Shown in pieces: positions 7,324 through 12,404 of a DNA stretch of 12,404 nucleotides (positions within the stretch are counted from its first letter, which is position 1; each line of letters starts with the position of its first letter). Where the stretch lies: the NCBI GenBank assembly GCA_937868205.1, contig CALMMC010000116.1, forward strand, positions 1-12,404. The letters run 5' to 3'. The position numbers and the translations under genes were made by a program. This DNA is from JAAZPG01 sp012797375 (lineage in GTDB: Bacteria; Acidobacteriota; Aminicenantia; Aminicenantales; UBA4085). Below the pieces are notes generated by a model that had not been told where the DNA came from, searched no databases, and worked only from the letters and a program-made list of their open reading frames with translations.

Positions 7324-8865
7324 TTACGCCCGGGCCCGGCTGCCGCCGACGTTGATGCCCCGGAGGCGGACCGTCGGCTGGCCGGCCGTCACCTCGGCCG
7401 ACTGTCCCTTCCCGCAGATGCCGGGGCCGAACTCGAGGTCGTCGCCGACGGCGTCAATGTTCTGGATGATGTCCAGGCAGTTGCCGATCAGGGTCGCGCC
7501 CTTGACCGGCGTCGTTTTCCGGCCGTCCTCGATCATGTAGGCCTCGCGGCAGGTGAAATTGAAGACGCCCGTCGTCGGATCGACGCTTCCGCCGCTGAGG
7601 GCTTGGACGTAGATCCCGTTCTTGGTGGAGGCCAGGATGTCGGCCGGCTTGTCTTTTCCGGCGGCGATGAAGGTGTTCGTCATCCGGGGAATGGGCAGAT
7701 AGCGGAAGCTCTCCCTCCGTCCGTTGCCGGTCCGCTCCATCTTGATCTGCTTGGCCGAAAGGACATCGGTCATGTATTTGACCAGCACGCCTTTGTCGAT
7801 CAGGACGTTGCGCTTGCCGGGCGTGCCCTCGTCGTCCCAGTTGGTCGTTCCCCGGAAGTTGGGGAGGGTTCCGTCGTCGATCATCGTGAACACGTCGCTG
7901 GCGACCTTCTGGCCGAGCTTGCCGGTGAAGGCGCCGATCTTGCGGGCGATGTTGTCGGCCTCGAGGGGATGGCCGACGGCTTCATGAACGAGAACGCCGC
8001 CCCAGCCGTTCTGCATGACCACGTCCAGCTTCCCGGCCGGCGCGTCCTTGGCCTCGAGCATGGCGACGGCCTCGCGGGCCGCGGTCAGAGCGATCCGCTC
8101 GGGCGTCACCTCGGCGAACATCTCGAAGCCGGAGTGCCGGCTGAGCCGTTCGCGGCCCATGTGCCGGGTGTCGTTGCCCTCGCTCAGGGCTTGGACGATG
8201 AAGAACAGGAGCGGCAGCTCGTCGACAAGATACAAGCCCTCCGAGTTGGCGATCGTCCGCCCCCGGACCTCGTCGTAATAGCTGATCGAGGTCATTTTGA
8301 TCCGCGGATCGTGGCCGCGGGCGGCCTGGTCGGCCCGCCGGCAGACGTCGAGACGCTTCTCGTCGGCGATCCCGGACAAGGGAAGCTTGACCGTGATGTA
8401 AACGGGGGGCGCGCCCGCCCGGATCGGGACCGGCTTCGCCGCGGCGCTGCCCCGGGCGATGAACGAGGCGACTTCGGCCGCCCGCAGCATGGCCTCCTCG
8501 CCGATCTCGTCCGTGTAGGCGAAGCCCGTCTTGTCGCCGGCGATGACCCGCACGCCGGCGCCCTGGCTGATGCCGAATTCGGCGCTCCGGAATTTGGATT
8601 CTTCCATCAGGATGTTCCGCGAAATGCGGTGCTCGACGTAGACGTCGGCGAACTCCCCGCCCTTGGCCAGGGCCCGGGCCACGACCCGGTCGAGCACGGC
8701 CTTATCGAGGGCCGGTCCGACGGCCGGGAGATCCCCCGGTCCTGTCTTGGCCAAGAGATCCTTGAGAAGAATCGGCGAAGCCGCGATCGCCAGGCCGCCC
8801 TTGACGCCCATCTCCAGGAATTTGCGCCGGGGGATATCGCCGGCGAAAATGCCATGTCCGCTCAT
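7324..8865 (-). CDS. tldD: TldD, metal-binding subunit of the TldD/TldE protease, with a twin-arginine N-terminus
   Basis: This is the zinc-dependent catalytic half of the TldD/TldE protease. The protein is 513 aa, about 30 longer than typical cytoplasmic TldD. The extra part is an N-terminal segment, DIPRRKFLEMGVKGGLAIAA (residues 10-29), with an RRxFL twin-arginine motif and a mildly hydrophobic stretch. The metal site HEAVGH lies near residues 293-298, followed by PLEADNIARK. The conserved GICGKGQ motif near the C-terminus carries the family cysteine, and the protein ends in a small Gly/Arg-rich tail. ATG at 8865 is chosen because AAGGAG (8872-8877) lies six bases upstream; the frame is open to 9042 but nothing supports a longer start. 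Whether it is really exported by Tat is uncertain, because no clear AxA cleavage site is visible and TldE has no signal. Confidence 0.93.
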   Translation of the reverse strand: MSGHGIFAGDIPRRKFLEMGVKGGLAIAASPILLKDLLAKTGPGDLPAVGPALDKAVLDRVVARALAKGGEFADVYVEHRISRNILMEESKFRSAEFGISQGAGVRVIAGDKTGFAYTDEIGEEAMLRAAEVASFIARGSAAAKPVPIRAGAPPVYITVKLPLSGIADEKRLDVCRRADQAARGHDPRIKMTSISYYDEVRGRTIANSEGLYLVDELPLLFFIVQALSEGNDTRHMGRERLSRHSGFEMFAEVTPERIALTAAREAVAMLEAKDAPAGKLDVVMQNGWGGVLVHEAVGHPLEADNIARKIGAFTGKLGQKVASDVFTMIDDGTLPNFRGTTNWDDEGTPGKRNVLIDKGVLVKYMTDVLSAKQIKMERTGNGRRESFRYLPIPRMTNTFIAAGKDKPADILASTKNGIYVQALSGGSVDPTTGVFNFTCREAYMIEDGRKTTPVKGATLIGNCLDIIQNIDAVGDDLEFGPGICGKGQSAEVTAGQPTVRLRGINVGGSRARA

Positions 8866-8888
8866 GACGCTCTCCTTTGTTGAGGGAT

Positions 8889-8897
8889 TGATATGAT
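8889..8897 (+). promoter_or_regulatory. candidate extended -10 promoter facing right
   Basis: TGATATGAT fits the extended -10 pattern TGnTATAAT with one mismatch. There is no good -35 at the usual distance, which is common for extended -10 promoters. A transcript would start near 8904 and run into the hairpin at 8970. It lies 24 bases from the tldD start on the opposite strand. Confidence 0.35.
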
Positions 8898-8899
8898 CG

Positions 8900-8925
8900 A
8901 AAGAAAAGGGAACCGGATTTTCTTT
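8900..8925. repeat. AT-rich inverted repeat
   Basis: AAAGAAAA (8900-8907) and TTTTCTTT (8918-8925) are perfect 8-base inverted arms around a 10-base GC-rich loop. It could be a weak hairpin in either transcript or a binding site. No regulator is suggested by the context. Confidence 0.4.
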
Positions 8926-8969
8926 TTTCCGTCGGAAACCGCGCGTCGTTTCATCAATGGAGTGCTCCG

Positions 8970-8998
8970 GGCCGGACATCCATCCGGCCGGTTTGTTT
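8970..8998 (+). terminator. terminator-like hairpin facing right
   Basis: GGCCGGA (8970-8976) and TCCGGCC (8983-8989) form a perfect 7-bp GC-rich stem with a 6-base loop, followed on the plus strand by GG and the T-rich TTTGTTTAT. The opposite side has no T run, so as a terminator it would act only on rightward transcripts. No gene precedes it on that strand. Confidence 0.4.
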
Positions 8999-9032
8999 AT
9001 CGGCTTGCGAAAAAGCGCTTCCGCGACTTGAC

Positions 9033-9061
9033 ATTGCAGCACGCCGCCGGAAAGAAGTCAA
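9033..9061 (-). promoter_or_regulatory. tldD: candidate tldD promoter
   Basis: On the minus strand TTGACT (9056-9061) is followed after 17 bases by TGCAAT (9033-9038), with TG at the extended -10 position. The -35 is a 5/6 match. The -10 is only 4/6 and lacks the important second-position A, so support is modest. It would give tldD a leader of about 160 bases. No better leftward promoter was seen closer to tldD. Confidence 0.28.
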
Positions 9062-9135
9062 GGACCCGCGGCCGGGAACGCCTTTTTTTCGAAGAGGCGC
9101 ATTCGCTCAACTTCAAAATCCATGAGGGGACGACG

Positions 9136-9157
9136 CGCCGCCCCTGGAGGGGCTGCG
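9136..9157. other. GC-rich hairpin upstream of the Asp-box protein gene
   Basis: CGC-C-GCCCC pairs with GGGGC-T-GCG around a TGGA loop, with one C/T mismatch. No T run follows, so it is not a standard terminator. It sits just upstream of the likely -10 element of the right-hand gene, where the -35 would be, and could be a protein-binding site or chance in GC-rich DNA. Confidence 0.3.
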
Positions 9158-9172
9158 TCTCCATAGGATTTG

Positions 9173-9181
9173 TGCTAGATT
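9173..9181 (+). promoter_or_regulatory. candidate extended -10 promoter of the Asp-box protein gene
   Basis: TGCTAGATT fits the extended -10 pattern, with TAGATT as a 4/6 hexamer. No good -35 is present 16-18 bases upstream. The predicted start near 9188 gives a leader of about 30 bases before the GTG start, a plausible distance. Confidence 0.33.
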
Positions 9182-9207
9182 AATTCCTCGTTCTTTTCAT
9201 CCCGGTC

Positions 9208-9213
9208 AGGAGG
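9208..9213 (+). promoter_or_regulatory. ribosome binding site deciding the GTG start
   Basis: A full AGGAGG lies five bases before GTG at 9219. The ATG at 9214 directly abuts this site, which rules it out, and it is in another frame. The strong site supports the non-ATG start. Confidence 0.85.
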
Positions 9214-9218
9214 ATGCC

Positions 9219-12200
9219 GTGAAAAAGACCGCCGCCCTCATCCTTTCCGTCCTGTTCGTTTTCTCCCTCGCCGGCTGGAGCCGGAAAACCGAAGCGGATT
9301 CCGGGAAAGCCGTCCCGGACAAAACGCCTCTTCTCACCTCCGAGATCCTCTCCGGCCTCGCCTTCCGCAATATCGGACCGGCCGTCATGTCCGGCCGGAT
9401 CAGCGACATCGTCATCCACCCGAAGCGCCGGGCGACGTGGTACGTCGCGGCCGGCTCCGGAGGCGTCTGGAAGACCGAAAACGCCGGGACGACCTGGACG
9501 CCGGTCTTCGACGGCCAGTCCTCCTATTCCATCGGCTGTCTCGCCCTCGATCCCGTCCGTCCCGAGATCGTCTGGGTCGGAACAGGGGAAAACGTCAGCG
9601 GCCGCCACGTCGGCTACGGCGACGGCGTCTACAAGAGCCTCAACGGGGGGACGACCTGGACGAACATGGGCTTGAAGAATTCCGAGCACATCGCCCGGAT
9701 CTTGATCGATCCGCGCGATCCGGACGTCGTTTACGCGGCCGCCGAGGGTCCGCTTTGGTCGCCCGGCGGGGAGCGCGGCCTTTTCAAGTCCGTCGACGGC
9801 GGGCGGACCTGGACGCCGTCGTTGATCATCTCGGCCGCCACGGGCGTCGCCTCGGCTGAATTCGAGCCGGGCGATCCCGACATCCTCTACGCCGCCGCCT
9901 ACCAGCGCCGCCGGTCCGTCGCCGCCTTCATGGGCGGCGGGCCGGAATCGGGCATCTACAAGAGCGAGGACGCGGGAAAAACCTGGCGCAAGCTCTCCGT
10001 CGGCCTGCCCAAGGGCGACATGGGCAAAATCGGCCTGGCCGTCTCGCCCCTCGATCCGCGCGTCGTCTACGCCACGATCGAGGCCTCGCCCGAGGAACGG
10101 GGTTTCTACCGCTCGGCCGACCGCGGTGAAAGCTTTGAGAAGCGTAATTCTTACCTCAGCGGCGGCACGGGCCCCCATTACTACCAGGAGATCTTCGCCG
10201 ACCCCAACGTCTTCGACCGCGTTTACCAGATGGATTACTGGCTCCAGGTGACGGACGACGGCGGCCGGACGTTCCGCACCGTTCCGGAGAAAAACAAGCA
10301 CGGGGACAACCACGCCCTGGCCTTCCTCCCCGGCGATCCCGATTACCTCCTCAACGGCAGCGACGGCGGCGTTTACGAGACCCGCGACGGCGGGCGGACA
10401 TGGCGGTTCTTCGAGAACCTGCCCGTGACCCAAGTCTATAAGCTCGCCTTGGACAACGACCTCCCCTTCTACAACGTCCACGGCGGAACCCAGGACAACG
10501 GCAGCCAGCTCGGGCCCTCCCGCACCCTCAACGCCAACGGCATCGCCAACTTCGACTGGACGATCACGTTCGGAGCCGACGGCTACGCCTGCGCGATCGA
10601 CCCCGTCGATCCGGATACGATCTACCTCGAATGGCAGGAAGGCAACCTCCTCCGCTACGACCGGAAAAGCCACGAAACGATCTTCATCTCCCCCAAGCCC
10701 GAGCCGGGCGAACCGGCCCTCCGCTTCAACTGGGATTCGCCGGTCCTCATCAGCCCGCATTCCCATACCCGGCTCTACTACGCCGGCCAGCATGTCTGGA
10801 GGAGCGACGACCGGGGCGACTCCTGGACGCGGATTTCCCCGGATCTGACCCGGAACATCTTCCGCCTCGCCCAGCCCATCATGGGCAAAACCTGGAGCGT
10901 CGACGCCCTCTGGGACCACGGGGCGATGTCCCTCTTCTCGACGATCACGACTCTCAGCGAGTCGCCCCTGGCGGAGGGTTTGATTTACGCCGGGACGGAC
11001 GACGGGCTGATCCAGGTCACCGAGGACGGAGGAAAATCCTGGCGGAAAATCGATCGCCTGCCCGGCGTCCCGGAGAATTTCTTCGTCAACGAGATCAAGG
11101 CCTCCCGGACCGACCGGGACACGGTCTTCGCCGCCGTCGACTTGCACAAGACGGGCGATTACCGCCCCTTTCTCCTCCGGAGCGACGACCGCGGGCGGAC
11201 CTGGGTCTCGATTTCGGGCGATCTTCCGGCCCGGACGATCGTCTGGGCCGTGGCCCAAGATCCCGTCAAGAAGGATCTTCTGTTCGCCGGGACGGAATTC
11301 GGCGTCTTCGCCACCCTGGACGGCGGAAAGCGCTGGCTGAAGATGGCCGGCGGCGTGCCGACGATCTCTTTCCGGGACCTGGAGATCCAGGAGCGGGAAG
11401 GCGATCTCGTCGGCGCCTCTTTCGGCCGCGGCTTTTTCGTCCTGGACGATTTCTCCCCGCTGCGCCGGATCGACGAAACCCTTCTCGCCCGGCCGGCCGC
11501 GCTCTTCCCGGTGAAAAAGACCCTCTCCTACATTCCGCGGAGGCCGATCGATTCACCGGACAAGGGCTGTCTCGGAGAGACGTTCTTCACCGCTCCCAAT
11601 CCGCCGTTCGGCGCGATTTTCACCTATTATCTTAAGGATGGGCTGAAGCCGGCCGCTCAGGCCCGGCGCGACGAGGAAGCCAAGTTTCTGAAGGAAGGAA
11701 AACCCGTGTCTTTCCCCGGCTGGGACGTTCTCCGCAAGGAGGAGGACGAGGAAAAGCCCGAGATCATCCTGACCGTCGCGGCCGCGGACGGATCGGTCGT
11801 CCGGCGGCTGACCGGACCGGCCGGGCCGGGCCTCCACCGGATCGCTTGGGACCTTCGCTATCCGGCCGTCGAGCCGACCCGGCTGGAGTCCGCGGTCCGC
11901 GATCCCTGGGACATGGAGCCGATGGGCCCGCTCGTTGTCCCGGGAACGTTCTCTGTTTCCCTGGCCCAAAAAATCGACGGCGTCTTGATTCCGCTCGCCG
12001 GCCCGGAGACGTTCACCGTCGAATCGCTGACGCTGACCTCCCTCGCCGAAAAGGACAAAGCCGCCCTCCTGGCCTTCCAGGAAAAGGCGGGCGGGCTGCA
12101 GCGGGCGATGATGGGAGCCGGCGAAGCCGCCGACAGCGCCCTGCGGAGCCTGGCCTACGTCCGGAAAGCGCTGCTCGACACGCCGGCGGCCGATCCCAAG

Positions 12201-12314
12201 CTCGCGGAAACCGCCCGGGCGATCGAAACCGGGATCCGGGAGGCCCTCCGTGACCTCCACGGCGACGTCACCCTCATGCGCCGGTCCGAAGCCCGGACGC
12301 CGTCGCTCCTGGAC
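9219..12314 (+). CDS. secreted sortilin/VPS10-like Asp-box (BNR) repeat protein, 3' end missing
   Basis: This is a large exported beta-propeller protein of the kind often annotated as glycosyl hydrolase or BNR-repeat/VPS10 protein. It starts with a signal peptide (MKKTAALILSVLFVFSLAG). Eleven Asp-box motifs (S/T-x-D-x-G-x-T-W type) are visible near residues 84, 138, 190, 248, 298, 345, 387, 529, 600, 655 and 699, for example KTENAGTTW, KSVDGGRTW and RSDDRGDSW. The GGTQDNG motif common in these proteins is near residue 425. After about 745 comes a non-propeller region including FTYYLKDG, GLHRIAWDLRYP (a small beta-sandwich-like segment) and a helical tail. Genomic codons end at 1032 (Asp); the next residues LSLIHI are translated adapter, so the true C-terminus is unknown. 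Known catalytic residues of sialidases are not evident; a binding or scaffold role is as likely as an enzymatic one. GTG start, strong AGGAGG. Confidence 0.88.
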
Positions 12315-12404
12315 CTGTCTCTTATACACATCTGACGCTGCCGACGATCTACTCTGTGTAGATCTCGGGGGTCGCCGGCTCATTAAAAAACACAATAACG
12401 ACAA
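12315..12404 (+). other. Illumina Nextera adapter read-through at the contig end (artefact)
   Basis: Bases 12315-12333 are the 19-base Tn5 mosaic end CTGTCTCTTATACACATCT. Bases 12334-12347 (GACGCTGCCGACGA) complete the reverse complement of the Nextera read-1 adapter. Bases 12348-12355 (TCTACTCT) sit in the i5 index position and are the reverse complement of index N504/S504 (AGAGTAGA). Bases 12356-12384 match the reverse complement of the P5 primer with three mismatches, and the last 20 bases are an A-rich tail. None of this is genomic, and the real sequence ends at 12314. Confidence 0.98.

Larger units (their letters stand above)
8866..9218. other. divergent intergenic region between tldD and the Asp-box protein gene
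   Basis: This 353-base stretch separates two divergent genes. It holds candidate promoters for both, an AT-rich inverted repeat, a GC-rich hairpin with a T-rich tail facing right, and a second GC hairpin near the right-hand promoter. A 96-codon plus-strand frame (8893-9183) does not look coding: its third positions are not GC-biased like the real genes and the product matches no family I know. Confidence 0.6.

Noticed and set aside
6244..8883. Plus-strand open frame of 879 codons opposite tldE and tldD
   Set aside because: It is antisense to both protease genes, has no recognisable domain, and its length is explained by the codon bias of the real genes.
9028..9056. Plus-strand TTGACA at 9028 as the -35 of the Asp-box gene
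   Set aside because: The hexamer 17 bases downstream is AAAGAA, which is not a usable -10, and other spacings are no better. The extended -10 at 9173 is a better candidate.
8893..9183. 96-codon plus-strand frame in the divergent intergenic region
   Set aside because: A GAGGG lies six bases before its ATG, but codon third positions do not show the GC bias of neighbouring genes, the product is Arg/Lys-rich with no family match, and it runs through the terminator-like hairpin and promoter elements.
9180..11258. Minus-strand open frame of 692 codons opposite the Asp-box gene
   Set aside because: It is antisense to a gene with a signal peptide, a strong ribosome binding site and eleven repeat motifs. 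The frame has none of these.
12315..12333. Reading the Tn5 mosaic end as a natural transposon end
   Set aside because: It is followed directly by synthetic Nextera adapter, index and P5 sequence, so it is library preparation and not a genomic insertion.

Overview
The window is GC-rich bacterial DNA with tightly packed genes and C/G-ending codons. It looks like the end of a metagenome contig, because the last 90 bases are Illumina Nextera adapter and not genome. The gene content (a simplified bacterial V/A-type ATPase with a DUF2764 gene, a TldD/TldE pair whose TldD carries a twin-arginine signal, and a large secreted sortilin-like Asp-box protein) would fit an Acidobacteriota-like lineage such as Candidatus Aminicenantes. 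That placement is an inference from gene content only, and no marker gene in the window fixes it.

Region 1 (1-5582, minus strand) is a V/A-type ATPase operon, transcribed right to left: subunit E, a DUF2764 protein, catalytic subunit A, subunit B, central-stalk subunit D, and the first 228 codons of membrane subunit I, which runs off the left edge. Gaps are 3-10 bp, or 4-bp ATGA overlaps, so this is one translationally coupled unit. The order matches the reduced operons of spirochaetes and chlamydiae. No C, F or G/H gene is seen. A near-consensus sigma70-type promoter (TTGACA, 17 bp, TATAAA) lies about 170 bp upstream of subunit E.

Region 2 (5583-5964) is intergenic. It holds that promoter, a small leader hairpin and a 12-bp inverted repeat just past the tldE stop.

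Region 3 (5965-8865, minus strand) is tldD followed by tldE, the two halves of the TldD/TldE metalloprotease, 24 bp apart and each with a strong ribosome binding site. TldD has the HExxxH metal site and a twin-arginine N-terminus. TldE has neither.

Region 4 (8866-9218) is a divergent intergenic region. It contains candidate promoters in both directions and a terminator-like hairpin facing right that no gene explains. Together with an upstream extended -10, the hairpin could delimit a short RNA.

Region 5 (9219-12314, plus strand) is a large exported protein with eleven recognisable Asp-box motifs (VPS10/sortilin-like beta-propellers). Its 3' end is lost because the genomic sequence stops at 12314 and adapter begins at 12315.

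I do not see a clearly new biological system. The points most worth attention are the adapter artefact, the export mismatch between TldD and TldE, the reduced ATPase with DUF2764, and the unexplained elements in the divergent intergenic region.
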